From assembly GCA_017408725.1 (NCBI GenBank), contig JAFQUA010000014.1, forward strand, positions 1-51,293: 51,293 nucleotides of DNA, written 5' to 3'. Origin of the DNA: Oscillospiraceae bacterium (GTDB lineage: Bacteria > Bacillota_A > Clostridia > Oscillospirales > Oscillospiraceae). Shown one piece after another: positions 14,901 through 23,416 of the stretch (within the stretch, counting starts at the first letter, position 1; every line of letters starts with the position of its first letter). The position numbers and the translations under genes are program-made. Below the pieces are notes generated by a model. That model saw nothing but the letters and a program-made list of their open reading frames with translations, did not search any database and was not told the DNA's origin.

Positions 14901-17248
14901 TCGGATACTTCCTGTTCCATGCGATTAATTGCAATGGCTGCTAACTGTCTTGATGCAGTCATATCAGAGGCATCAGACATATCTCTGGCCAATTTTGCAG
15001 CACGTTGCCGGCTGTCTGAGAAAAGCAAGACCTTTCGGCCTTCATTGGGAAGTCGATTAGGATCTCCGGTTTTTCCGGGAACAGCAGGTTGTGCCTGGAA
15101 TTGTGCCTGAATAAGATTATAAAAAGATAGGTTGCCGCGTGTGCTAAAGGAGGTTAATTGCATTTTAGAAAGCTCATGACGGCAATGTGGGCAAGTAGCA
15201 AATGTCAGAATGTCAGGTCGAGCTTTGGCAGTAAAACTACTATAGTAGAGTTTCCGAATACCCGGTTTTCCTTCTAAAGAATCATCGGAAAAGTCGATGA
15301 AGCCGCTGAAGACATCTAAGTAACATGGCAGAATTTTGTTTTGACGTTGTCTTTCAGGCAAGCGGTAATCAGAAGAAGGGATAAAGAGATGGATTTCTTT
15401 TACTTCATCTTCATTCATCATACCAGGCTGATGCCAGAGATAAGTACGCTTTTGGGCTTCAAAGTCTTGCTTAAGAACAAATCCACGGAAGAAGATACTA
15501 CCGCACCGTCTGTCGTTATATAATTCATATACAGTGCTTCCACATTCTTTGCAGGTAAGATTTCCATCTGCAAAATATACTTCACCCAGTGTAATTCCAT
15601 TTTCTGTATGAGAATGTGAACATTTGGGGTTGGTGCAGGCATAGACGCCTTTAATGCCGCGGAAAAGCATGTGCATTCGCGCCGGAAAAAGGACACTACC
15701 ACTGTTGCTTCTAGCCAGCGGAGCAATGGCAAGCATTACACTGACAGCATGAAGCGCATTCTCTAGATCTACATCAGAGAATATGGATTCAGCCAATTCC
15801 TGCAGCGAAGCAGCGGTGCCACGGCAGAGTTTGAACATTTCACAGAAAGGTCTGTAGTCTACCAAATGATCATAAAGCCATTGATAAGCTTTTTCAGAGC
15901 AATCAAAAGGAGCGGGACAGTTATCAATATCAGCCCAAAACCGATTGAGGGCATTAAGCCTTTCTGGGTCATCTCCTTCGAATTCTTCAGGCAAAGAGTC
16001 TTTGAATTTGTTAAAGGGAATATCGAAAGCATTTCCGCTTCCAATTTCTTCACGCTCACCAGTAAGGTAGCAGAAGGTATGCATATCATCAGATGCGGTC
16101 AGATCGTTAGCAAACTTTCTGACAGCCTTACGATCCTCTTCGTCCTTATTGGGCATACTTGCTGTGGTAAGGATGAACTGGACGCGGCTACGGTCAATCC
16201 CCAAACGATGGAACATACGCCGGATAAGCAAGGATACCTCTCCGCCAGCAGAACCTCTGTACATATGAGCTTCATCAATAACGAACAGTAGTTTGTTATT
16301 GGGATCTGCATTTAGCCACGCCTGCGTATCTGCCCAGATTTTATGCTCACGGGGACGGAGCAGCATATATTCAAGCATGGAGTAGTTTGTTATGAGAATA
16401 TCGGGACAGAATTGCTGCATCTCGAAACGTGTCACCAATTCGGCATCTTCTTCATCAGGGATATGCTTACCCTGATAAAGCTTCTCAAGAAAGTTATCGA
16501 AATCTTCTTTGGCGGGAAGTTTGCCGTCTTTAATCAGTTTTTCGAGAAATGCTTTTTCTTCATCTGTTTCCGGGTTAACCATGCGGGAATATGTGGTGGC
16601 CAAAGACTGATCTTCACTTCTCTTTGGCTCTTTTCCTGCATACGGAGTTCTTCCGGTATACATACCAAACTGCGGACGTCGAGAATTGATACCGCAGGTA
16701 TCACGAAAAATGTTTACGAAACGATGATCTGCATCGCCGATCAAACGCCGCAAACGGCTAACCTGGTCTGATACCAGTGCATTCATCGGATACATAACGA
16801 TGGTTCGAATACCGCGCATGGACCAACTGGCAGGATTATTCCTTGCTTCAGATGCTAATTTTGCCATTAAGGGCCACATGAAACATTCGGTCTTACCGGA
16901 ACCAGTACCAGTTGAAACAAATAGATCCTGTCCTTCAAATGCGGATTCCAATGCAGATACCTGATGACAGAACGGAGAAGGATACACGCCTAGATTTGCA
17001 TTAGATAGTGCCAGAAAGTAGTCTTTCAGCCAATTAGGGAGCTTCGTAGATGCTTGAATACCATTCGGAGCAGTTTTATATGCGGGAGAAGACTCAACAT
17101 AGGGCTTCTGATAAAGAACCCCCTCTTGATTAAGTTTATCCTGCATGGCTGAAAGCAATATGGGAGATTTGCCAAAATACTGAGATTTTATGTAGTTTTC
17201 AAGAGCTTCACGTAGCTGTAAGTGAACTCCATTAGCGCCATTTGCCAT
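11987..17248 (-). CDS. Giant DEAD/DEAH helicase with DUF1998-type C-terminus (DruE-like)
   Basis: The ATG at 17248 with GGAGG gives 1753 residues. The superfamily 2 motifs are GTGSGKT (residues about 114-120), YPMNALVSDQ (motif Ia), TNYSMLEYMLLR, DEAH (about 325-328), STTTMEVGIDIG and QQRAGRAGRRGSS (motif VI, about residue 1130). Several zinc-ribbon pairs are spread through it (CTNPKC...CKEC; CERC...CPSC; CDQC...CPFC). Near residue 1635 comes the DUF1998/MrfA signature C-x-C-x3-C-x2-C followed by HYRNQYIHSVLDR. Size and domain order fit DruE of Druantia systems; DISARM DrmA/B are smaller and separate. The start lies 2 bp after the preceding stop, in a tight operon. Confidence 0.85.
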   Translation of the reverse strand: MANGANGVHLQLREALENYIKSQYFGKSPILLSAMQDKLNQEGVLYQKPYVESSPAYKTAPNGIQASTKLPNWLKDYFLALSNANLGVYPSPFCHQVSALESAFEGQDLFVSTGTGSGKTECFMWPLMAKLASEARNNPASWSMRGIRTIVMYPMNALVSDQVSRLRRLIGDADHRFVNIFRDTCGINSRRPQFGMYTGRTPYAGKEPKRSEDQSLATTYSRMVNPETDEEKAFLEKLIKDGKLPAKEDFDNFLEKLYQGKHIPDEEDAELVTRFEMQQFCPDILITNYSMLEYMLLRPREHKIWADTQAWLNADPNNKLLFVIDEAHMYRGSAGGEVSLLIRRMFHRLGIDRSRVQFILTTASMPNKDEEDRKAVRKFANDLTASDDMHTFCYLTGEREEIGSGNAFDIPFNKFKDSLPEEFEGDDPERLNALNRFWADIDNCPAPFDCSEKAYQWLYDHLVDYRPFCEMFKLCRGTAASLQELAESIFSDVDLENALHAVSVMLAIAPLARSNSGSVLFPARMHMLFRGIKGVYACTNPKCSHSHTENGITLGEVYFADGNLTCKECGSTVYELYNDRRCGSIFFRGFVLKQDFEAQKRTYLWHQPGMMNEDEVKEIHLFIPSSDYRLPERQRQNKILPCYLDVFSGFIDFSDDSLEGKPGIRKLYYSSFTAKARPDILTFATCPHCRHELSKMQLTSFSTRGNLSFYNLIQAQFQAQPAVPGKTGDPNRLPNEGRKVLLFSDSRQRAAKLARDMSDASDMTASRQLAAIAINRMEQEVSEQSMNFFYDYFAMAAVENHVQIFHDSETEKQRSRLIEHGGQALKNYTRAKKRRLEYSPRFTIDNAPTQMKEQLLRFYCGGYNTLVDSALSWIEPTDAAKWEAIDALEEAGIEVTEDEFMELFNAWILSTCDTSVVLGHTISDVIREKVRPNYVGYGIDKDKKFSSDIRGIMGWDDNDSIAMTWGRILRETFMDEGQTSNGKYYIDLSRVKPRFDLTHTWYRCERCSELTPYLLRAKCPSCQCEKIHPMLESEIDALDFWRKPIDDALQGETIRVIDTEEHTAQLSHKDQRDELWSRTEQYELRFQDFLQAGEAPVDILSSTTTMEVGIDIGSLVAVGLRNIPPMRENYQQRAGRAGRRGSSLSTIVTFCEDGPHDSLYFANPVPMFRGDPRRPWIDIESEKIVQRHLGMVALQAYLRMRAESLDAIPAIDFLDNHLAPFSGFLDMYEISETDILVPASSKEALASYKPVLEDALAALKQKRDDHPELFETDDSSDNGKKALLDALYEEGIIPTYSFPKNVVSTYISDVNGKVKYQVERGLDVAIGEYAPGRAIVVDKTTYQIGGLYYPGSGRSERTAASPARAFINDASYRKTVRKCDQCGWFGLEEDGYDSCPFCGNSVLTSMLPMLRPWGFAPRNATSIETAQLNEEYTAIQQPLYSTLPDADDVEEIAGCANIRMAVRPNQRIIMLNKGTGSKGFTICCDCGAAMPGDDPVVLKDILRPYRSRFNKTKCRHVETDNVNLGYDFITDMLVLEFALDKNQIDINPQRNSWLNRAGQSLAEALRLAACQELDIEFTELVTGYRVRHNRNGDFVDIYLYDSLSSGAGYAVSIESSIQKLLAKTKELLSGCTCDSACHKCLKHYRNQYIHSVLDRNAALELLAWGEAGVRAPAIPVHKQQYLLKSLEQILQISGIHMDIQTTPILAEGPFCKKKVVVYPAMWNKPIAEDTIYVSDSNLRYAKPYAVKSIADNL

Positions 17249-17250
17249 GT

Positions 17251-18270
17251 TTATTCCTCCACAAAGCAATATCCAAGTGTTTCCAATGTGTGCTTAAACA
17301 TAGGGAAAACCTGCTTTGCCATTTTTCTAGTGAAAACCTGCGGGAAATTCGATGAGAAATCATAGGTTGCAGGCCAACTATATAGTTTATAAAACTCTTC
17401 TTCAGAAGGCGGTAGTCGATAACCAACTTTGATTTCAACGAGGTTTCCGATGGTTCTTGCTTTGATCTCAGGAAGTGTACCATATTGTTTGAGTAATGCT
17501 ATTGCAATTCGTCTGTATTCACCATAGTTGGTAGTACCGCTTGAGAACCAATCTCTGATTCTCCATTCTGGAATTGTTTTTTGCTGATAGTTACCATCAT
17601 AGTAGCGATAAAATACGAATAGCTTATTGGGTTCACCATATCTTGCAAGAGACACTCTAGGAGACTTATCGGGCACCTGTTGCCAATATCCTCTGGAAAA
17701 CGGTGGCTCAAGTCTTAAAAATTCGGCGTTGTCCGGCCATTCTACTGGCTCCCATTCGTTTTGATCTAGCAGCTCGGTGAGATAGTTTTCAAAACTTTGA
17801 AGTTGCAAACCAAACATATCGACAACAGTTGAATCGGCGGACAACCTTTGCGGATAATAGAAGCCAAGTCCGCTCATGAAGAAACTATTATCGGGAGAAG
17901 TATTGCGATATAGCGTTAGATTTTCACAGTTAGCTTGCGCAGATGCTGCGGGAGCAATTTTGTAGGCAGAATGGTATAGAAAACCAGTGCGAAGATATAT
18001 GGAATAAATCTCTTCTAATAAATTTGACTTATCATCGGGTAGAAAGTGACTGATTTGCGGGAAGATACCCTCATAGGCATCAAAAATCTGAGCCATTCTG
18101 TTTTTGAAATGCTGTATAGAAATCGAACTCTGATCTTCGGTATGGTCCCAAAGAGAGGCTAAGGCCATCTTACCTGCAACACTGTAAACGATCTGGCAGA
18201 TCCATTCACTGTCATTTGCTTTAGGAATATTCAGTTGCTTGCTTATGGTGTTAAGCAGATCGTTTGTCAT
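17251..18270 (-). CDS. Defence-operon protein of unknown function, DruD-sized
   Basis: This 339-residue soluble protein is not recognised by motif. The N-terminal half is helical and the middle has Trp/Tyr-rich stretches (EWEPVEWPDNAEFLRLEPP, LFVFYRYYDGNYQQK). No Walker, nuclease or zinc motif is seen. It sits between the 702-aa protein (5-bp gap) and the giant helicase (2-bp gap), so translation is probably coupled. In Druantia type I the gene before druE is druD, of similar size; the assignment rests on order and length only. Confidence 0.8.
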   Translation of the reverse strand: MTNDLLNTISKQLNIPKANDSEWICQIVYSVAGKMALASLWDHTEDQSSISIQHFKNRMAQIFDAYEGIFPQISHFLPDDKSNLLEEIYSIYLRTGFLYHSAYKIAPAASAQANCENLTLYRNTSPDNSFFMSGLGFYYPQRLSADSTVVDMFGLQLQSFENYLTELLDQNEWEPVEWPDNAEFLRLEPPFSRGYWQQVPDKSPRVSLARYGEPNKLFVFYRYYDGNYQQKTIPEWRIRDWFSSGTTNYGEYRRIAIALLKQYGTLPEIKARTIGNLVEIKVGYRLPPSEEEFYKLYSWPATYDFSSNFPQVFTRKMAKQVFPMFKHTLETLGYCFVEE

Positions 18271-18275
18271 TTATA

Positions 18276-20384
18276 TCACTCTTCTTCAATGTATCTATTG
18301 GCTTCTGCCTTGACGGCAGAAGAAATACCGTTCTCTGTTTCAATTGCTTCTTTTAGAATATCGATCCGCCCGGTGATCACGCAGAGAGGAAGCAGACCGA
18401 AAAGAATTTCCATGTCTTTATCCTTAGCAGGTTGATTTAAGATAGCCTTTGCATCAGATAAAGCAACTGTCAGCCGATTGGTGAGAAGTTTGCTCAACTT
18501 CAACTTTTTGAATGCAGCAATTTTAAGAGGTTGCTGTTTGGTAGATGTATAAGCTTTGAACTTCTCTGACCGTTTGGTAGGCCAAGGTTCTCCTACAGGA
18601 ATTGATTCGACAAAGCATTCACTTAGAACCGGGAGCATATAGTTTAGTAAACCTTTCGGTTCTATAATCATATCTTCCACATAGGGATGTGTCCAAATAA
18701 CTTGTTTCTTCAGCTTTGCAAAAGACTGGGGAAGTTCATCCTGCCATCCCTTACCGAACATATTATGAACAGAAACAATGCATTCGTTGTAGTCAGCAAC
18801 TGTTTCGGCAATGTTATTGGTGGGTTCATTTCCTAACCAGAGATGACCAGCACCAGAGGCATACAGAGAAACAGCCATAATCTCCGACAGTTCACGACCA
18901 GAGGGGCCTGCAACGAGCAAAGGAATTTTGTTGATATGTGCTGCATAAAGGAATGCGGATAACATACCACCAAAATCGCCATTGATGGCCATCGAATGCG
19001 CCAAGTTTTGGGAGATGGCATTAAGCTCATCATTCCAAGACTCAGACAGTTCAATTTCATCGTCTGAGTATACACCGCTGGGGGCGCACTCATACTGCCA
19101 GAGAGATACACGCTTTTGGGGTTCGACTGGTGCTTGGGGCTGGGCTTGTGGTAGAAAAACAGAAAGATCTGCAATGAATCCAGCCATGTCTTTTTGAGCA
19201 TCGGTGATTTTCTGCCTTACTGCTACCAATGTCTCGTTGCCTAGGGTTTCATATTGATCGATTTCTGCAAGGATATGATCAAGTCTGCTCTGTGCATCGT
19301 TGATTTCAACAGCCAGTTTGTCTCTATTTGTTTGGGCACTGGCTAATTCCTGAGAGATATTACCAAGCTGCTGTTTGATTGCGGCAACTTCACGTTCTGC
19401 AGAGGCCTTCTTTGCAGAAATTTCAGCTTCCGCTTGAGCAAGCTCGACTGCATGGGTTTCTTCCCACTTTCGAGATGCGATTTCTTCACACAGACCCCGT
19501 AGACCATCATGATTCATCGCAATTCGTGCCAAAACATCTGCATCTATGTCGCCAGCATCAATCATGGTATTTGCTTGACAGATAAAATCATCAACGGCTT
19601 TTTTTGCTTCATCTGATGAACATTTTAGCTTTCCGGCTACTGCTTCATATAATGATTCACCAGAGATTCTTTCTAAAAGGGTTTTGCAATTTCTCCACTC
19701 TGCTTTCGGTGCGCCAAGGCACTCCTTAAAAAACGGCCAGGTAATGCGTTCAAGGATTAAGCTACGCACTACAGGACGAGTATCGCCAATGGAAAAGTAT
19801 CCGGTAGGCTCACCGATATCAAGATCTCTCAGGAAACGTAAGTGTTTGTCATCCCAGTTGAAGATTTCGCTTGTATGGATACCGTAGTATGGAAGTGTGC
19901 AAATATCCTCGTTTATTTTGACATACTTATTTACGATCCGGAACTCATCCGCTTTGCATAAAAAACCCATTAGCTTACCCCATTGGGGTTGATAGCAGAA
20001 TAAGGTATCACAAATATAGTGATGTGAATAGATTGCCCCCTGCTTTAATTGCTCAACCAAATCCTCCAGTGAGTCCGCTTTTGCAATGACAACACGCACA
20101 GGGTACTCATTCTGGACATAATAAGATTGAACATAATCAATATCCGGGTTGTTACGATTGGGGATAGCTGTCCAGTCCCACACACCTACAGTACCAATAT
20201 CAGACGGTCCGTCATTTCTATACAGTCGATCACGGTTTTCAAAATAATTATCCATTCGACCCGATTTGAAGGGTTGCTGTAATTTGCCACCTTCAATATC
20301 TGCCAAACGATTCAGCCAAATGCTTCCATCGTAGTCTTCGGAAATATAGCATAATGAAGTGAAGGAAACTTCTGTGTCAATCAT
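18276..20384 (-). CDS. Coiled-coil protein of the defence operon, DruC-sized
   Basis: This 702-residue protein starts behind GGAGGG. Residues about 1-300 form a domain of unknown type with many aromatic residues. Residues about 315-400 are a long coiled coil (ELAQAEAEISAKKASAEREV and on, Ala/Glu/Lys heptads). The C-terminal part contains IPLLVAGPSGRELSEIMAV near residues 485-503, which has the place and shape of a Walker A loop but lacks the Lys, so it is perhaps a degenerate AAA+ fold; VIWTHPY later could be the strand before a sensor. It overlaps the upstream gene by 8 bp. It is a putative sensor or scaffold (inference). Confidence 0.82.
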   Translation of the reverse strand: MIDTEVSFTSLCYISEDYDGSIWLNRLADIEGGKLQQPFKSGRMDNYFENRDRLYRNDGPSDIGTVGVWDWTAIPNRNNPDIDYVQSYYVQNEYPVRVVIAKADSLEDLVEQLKQGAIYSHHYICDTLFCYQPQWGKLMGFLCKADEFRIVNKYVKINEDICTLPYYGIHTSEIFNWDDKHLRFLRDLDIGEPTGYFSIGDTRPVVRSLILERITWPFFKECLGAPKAEWRNCKTLLERISGESLYEAVAGKLKCSSDEAKKAVDDFICQANTMIDAGDIDADVLARIAMNHDGLRGLCEEIASRKWEETHAVELAQAEAEISAKKASAEREVAAIKQQLGNISQELASAQTNRDKLAVEINDAQSRLDHILAEIDQYETLGNETLVAVRQKITDAQKDMAGFIADLSVFLPQAQPQAPVEPQKRVSLWQYECAPSGVYSDDEIELSESWNDELNAISQNLAHSMAINGDFGGMLSAFLYAAHINKIPLLVAGPSGRELSEIMAVSLYASGAGHLWLGNEPTNNIAETVADYNECIVSVHNMFGKGWQDELPQSFAKLKKQVIWTHPYVEDMIIEPKGLLNYMLPVLSECFVESIPVGEPWPTKRSEKFKAYTSTKQQPLKIAAFKKLKLSKLLTNRLTVALSDAKAILNQPAKDKDMEILFGLLPLCVITGRIDILKEAIETENGISSAVKAEANRYIEEE

Positions 20385-21942
20385 TTATATCCCTCCTATG
20401 TTTATTAGGAATATCTGAAATTAGAATGCGTAATGCTTTGCGTGAGATTACACCTTGCCGTAAAGTTGTATATAGCCATTTTTTTGTTTGAGGATAGGAT
20501 TCATATTTCCTTACAAGGGAACCAAATGAATGGGGGATGGACACCGTGAGGCCAGTACATGTTTGTAATTTTGCAATCATTACACGGTCCAGTTCGGTGG
20601 TGCTTGTATCAATTTGCGGTTGTTCAAAACAAATGGTTCGAATACAATCGCATCCATGATAAAAGCATATTTCAGTCCCCAAAGAAAGACCATCTATGAG
20701 TAAATCTTGTTCAGAGGAAATTCTGTAGATATGCTCTATCTTCTGTCCCCTGCGAACAATAGCTTTTCCATCATATTGGCATGAAACCGATATGTATTTG
20801 GATTTTGGTAACTTGGTATAGGAATCTTCGATTAGCTCTGCTCCTGAGAAGTCCTTAATGGTAAGTTTGGGTTGTGCTGCCTTTTTACTGAGTGGTTGCT
20901 TTATCAGATAAGAAAAGCCAAGTGCGCCTGCCTTACCAAGCGAAATCAGTTGCTCGCGTTCCCGTGTATAGAGCTTATATAGTTTGCCGTCATGGGTATC
21001 CAGGGCATTGGAAGTTGCGGGATAAGACTTTAATTCAGCATCATCACCACAGAGATAGAAGTAGAAATTGTTTGAGTTGTGGTAAATAAAAAGAGGATCT
21101 TCAATGTAAACCGGCCAAATAGGATAAAACTTGGTTGGTTTCTCCGTCAAAAAGATAGAATAGCTTAAGAAAAACTTCGCTGCTCGTGCGGAAAACTGCT
21201 TTACATGAATCTTATATAGATACCAGATGCTATAATCGGTTGATCGAACCCGACTAATTTCTTGAATTTGAAGATCTTTGGGAGTTATAGTTAACTGCCG
21301 TTTTTGCAATAGGTAATAAGAATTGGTAGAAAAGGCCTTTGCGCCAGGCAGCAGAATGTGTCCAGTTCTTCCGTCAAAAAGCGAGCCTGTGGCACTGACA
21401 CCAATCACTTTATTGGACCAGTATTTTTTAAGTTCTGCATTGGCATTTACATAATCGATACCGTATATTCTGCTCGGAACAGTACCAACATTCAAATAGG
21501 TCGTTCCAATCCGTTCAATACGCTCAAAGGAATACTCATAAGTTTGATGAGTGTCATTTGCAATTTTAATCTTATCGCAATGGGCCTTATGATCAGGGGG
21601 ATAGAAAAAACCTAATTGCAAGGTAAATGTTGATCCATTTACGGCAATCCGGAAAGGCATCGTATGACTGCTAAGTGAACTAAGTCGTTGACTTGCAGCG
21701 TTGGAAAGCTGGATCTGACGATCTTCACAGTCTTTGTTTTGTGCTGCACTGCTGTGAAAGAAATACCTCGTTCCGGTATCTACACGGGCTTTCGAAAATC
21801 CAACATTCTGTGCGCATAATTCGCAAACGAAGTGACCTCGGCTGGATGGCACCTCATAAGGATACAATTCATTAGCTTCATCGACTGTGACTCGGCGATA
21901 TCCAATTTCTGAATCCCATACACAAACATGAGTTAGTGGCAT
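20377..21942 (-). CDS. Defence-operon protein with CoiA-like zinc finger, DruB-sized
   Basis: This 521-residue protein starts at the ATG at 21942 behind GAAGGTG. Residues about 35-75 carry FVCELCAQNVGFSKARVD and YFFHSSAAQNKDCEDRQ, a C-x2-C...H...C arrangement as in the N-terminal zinc finger of CoiA-like competence proteins. The rest is mainly beta (many Y/F/I strands) with no catalytic motif that I can name. CoiA-like fingers are associated with DNA processing. It is the first large gene of the operon, and its order and size match druB of type I Druantia, where no domain was known to me. Confidence 0.82.
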   Translation of the reverse strand: MPLTHVCVWDSEIGYRRVTVDEANELYPYEVPSSRGHFVCELCAQNVGFSKARVDTGTRYFFHSSAAQNKDCEDRQIQLSNAASQRLSSLSSHTMPFRIAVNGSTFTLQLGFFYPPDHKAHCDKIKIANDTHQTYEYSFERIERIGTTYLNVGTVPSRIYGIDYVNANAELKKYWSNKVIGVSATGSLFDGRTGHILLPGAKAFSTNSYYLLQKRQLTITPKDLQIQEISRVRSTDYSIWYLYKIHVKQFSARAAKFFLSYSIFLTEKPTKFYPIWPVYIEDPLFIYHNSNNFYFYLCGDDAELKSYPATSNALDTHDGKLYKLYTREREQLISLGKAGALGFSYLIKQPLSKKAAQPKLTIKDFSGAELIEDSYTKLPKSKYISVSCQYDGKAIVRRGQKIEHIYRISSEQDLLIDGLSLGTEICFYHGCDCIRTICFEQPQIDTSTTELDRVMIAKLQTCTGLTVSIPHSFGSLVRKYESYPQTKKWLYTTLRQGVISRKALRILISDIPNKHRRDIND

Positions 21943-21966
21943 ACATAGTCACCTTCGTTCTGATTA

Positions 21967-22194
21967 TTATTCGACACACTCCGTAGTAGGTTCGTCTTTA
22001 ACAAAATCCATCATATCACCAGCATTGCAGTTCATAACATCTGCAATTTTAAGAAGCACAGAAAGATTCACTTCTTGATTCTTTCTAAGCTTTGTAAAAG
22101 TGGCAGAAGACAATCCTGCTTTTTTGCGCAGATCTGCCTTGCTCATTTCGTTTTCTGCACACAAAACCCAAAGTTTTTTGTAAGACACTTTCAT
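21967..22194 (-). CDS. XRE-family regulator at the head of the defence operon
   Basis: The ATG at 22194 with GGGGTG gives 75 residues, nearly all a Cro/C1 helix-turn-helix of the short YozG type (LWVLCAENEMSKADLRKKAG, then SATFTKLRKNQEVNLSVLLK, IADVMNC). The acidic end is typical of this group. It lies 24 bp before the 521-aa gene and directly behind the promoter at 22225-22253, so it is probably an autoregulator of the whole operon (inference). Confidence 0.88.
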   Translation of the reverse strand: MKVSYKKLWVLCAENEMSKADLRKKAGLSSATFTKLRKNQEVNLSVLLKIADVMNCNAGDMMDFVKDEPTTECVE

Positions 22195-22224
22195 GATGTC
22201 ACCCCACAAATTGAGATTACATCC

Positions 22225-22302
22225 ATTATAGAACAAGAAAAACAAAAATACAACAACTTTCGACTTTTCAAAATAACAAGGTCGTGTTCAGCAGAAAGTT
22301 GT
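22225..22302 (-). promoter_or_regulatory. Promoter with inverted repeat upstream of the Druantia-like operon
   Basis: On the minus strand TTGTAT, a 17-bp spacer and TATAAT lie at 22253-22225. A 9-bp inverted repeat (ACAACTTTC at 22253-22261 and GAAAGTTGT at 22294-22302) abuts the -35 box and could be bound by the XRE protein. Confidence 0.6.
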
Positions 22303-22337
22303 CGCGAAACTAAACATTTTCACTGTTCTGTTACGGA

Positions 22338-22847
22338 TTACGGATTATTTGTCTTACCTCGATTAGCCGGAACACTTTCCGCCATACGAAGCATATCATC
22401 TTCACTTTCTACGGCAGGATCATATTCGATCACGCAGCTTAATTCCGGTATGATCGTCCAGCAAAGATAGGCTCGCCCATCTTTTTGGTAGATCGCCGCT
22501 GGGAGACCACTAACCATACATTCCCGGTAGCTTTCTGCTTCATCGGGAGAGATCACCGCAGAGATTGCATCGGTATTTAATCCGGTTTGCTTGGCAGAAT
22601 CCGCTTCGTAATATGTAGTGGTACAGACATGGTAAACGATGGTGTTCCCTTTATCATCGGAGTATACCAAGTCAGAAACCTTTGTTACGGTCTGCTTTTT
22701 CCATTCATCACCCAGCGCATTTTCTAACCGATTCAACATATCCATCATTTCTTCTTGGGGAGATGGACGATTAGCCTTGACGATTGAAACAGCCAAAACA
22801 ATTAGGATGCAGATAGCAGCAACAATAAGCCATATTTTCCTTTTCAT
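22338..22847 (-). CDS. Membrane-anchored extracytoplasmic protein
   Basis: The ATG at 22847 has AGGAG; 169 residues. An N-terminal transmembrane anchor (KIWLIVAAICILIVLAVSIV) is followed by an outward domain with YLCWTIIPELSCVIEY and EDDMLRMAESV near the end, a pattern like DUF4367 anti-sigma-type domains (likeness by eye). It follows the SLOG gene by 5 bp, so both are one transcript under the XRE-controlled promoter. The role is unknown; a membrane partner of the SLOG protein is possible (inference). Confidence 0.7.
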   Translation of the reverse strand: MKRKIWLIVAAICILIVLAVSIVKANRPSPQEEMMDMLNRLENALGDEWKKQTVTKVSDLVYSDDKGNTIVYHVCTTTYYEADSAKQTGLNTDAISAVISPDEAESYRECMVSGLPAAIYQKDGRAYLCWTIIPELSCVIEYDPAVESEDDMLRMAESVPANRGKTNNP

Positions 22848-22852
22848 ACAGT

Positions 22853-23305
22853 TCAACTCCTTGGCAAAACAGTCACAGATATTAGGTTCCGTTCCTCTCT
22901 TTTCTTGGCATACTCTAGGAGGTCCCGTGCGTTACTTGCCGGGTGCCATGCGTAGGCGATAAGATAGTCCACATGATCGACCATGTATCGGTTGGCCCGG
23001 ACGATAGCCAGTCTGCGTGGAACTTTCTCCATGCCTGGTGGGTAGAAAGTGTTGTCAAACCCTTGGGGCGGTTTTATGGGGCGCTCTGCTGGGTGGTAGG
23101 GTATCAGCATGGATAGGGTTATCCCTGGATGCCGCTCCTTTGCTGCAATCACAACTTTTGCAGCCATATGGTCAAATCCACCGTAATTTCCAACGATGAA
23201 TTCTGTAACTCTATATTCCACGATGTGCTGCTCAACAGCTTCCATCAATGCCGGAAGCACCTCTGAAGAAGCTTCTCTGTGACCGATAAAGAAACAGCTT
23301 TTCAC
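22853..23305 (-). CDS. SLOG-domain (YpsA/DUF1273-like) protein
   Basis: The GTG start at 23305 follows GGGGTGA and gives 150 residues; a longer frame would begin in the operator region. The fold signature is the opening KSCFFIGHRE, then TEFIVGNYGGFDHMAAKVV, and a C-terminal VDYLIAYAWHPASNARDLLEYA, all typical of SLOG Rossmann proteins that bind or process nucleotide-derived ligands. Relatives sit in phage-defence and signalling loci. The gene faces the XRE gene at 23417 across two operators, and the membrane protein follows it. Confidence 0.82.
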   Translation of the reverse strand: MKSCFFIGHREASSEVLPALMEAVEQHIVEYRVTEFIVGNYGGFDHMAAKVVIAAKERHPGITLSMLIPYHPAERPIKPPQGFDNTFYPPGMEKVPRRLAIVRANRYMVDHVDYLIAYAWHPASNARDLLEYAKKREERNLISVTVLPRS

Positions 23306-23318
23306 GGGACTCACCCCT

Positions 23319-23368
23319 ATATTTCGTATTACTAAATATATTTTATTATATTTGGTGTTACCAAATAT
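23319..23368. promoter_or_regulatory. Two tandem 21-bp operators between SLOG and XRE genes
   Basis: Two near-perfect palindromes of form ATATTTxGTAxTACxAAATAT lie at 23319-23339 and 23348-23368 (each 9 of 10 pairs), with centres 29 bp apart. They fill the space between the divergent genes. This is the layout expected for a repressor that controls both directions. Confidence 0.75.
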
Positions 23369-23416
23369 AGCAAGACCCATTCGACATATAATAATGCCGT
23401 AAGGGAGGTGAGCAGT

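Noticed and set aside
11987..17248. DISARM assignment for the giant helicase
   Set aside because: DISARM needs separate DrmA, DrmB and a PLD protein DrmC, usually with a methylase; none is present beside it.
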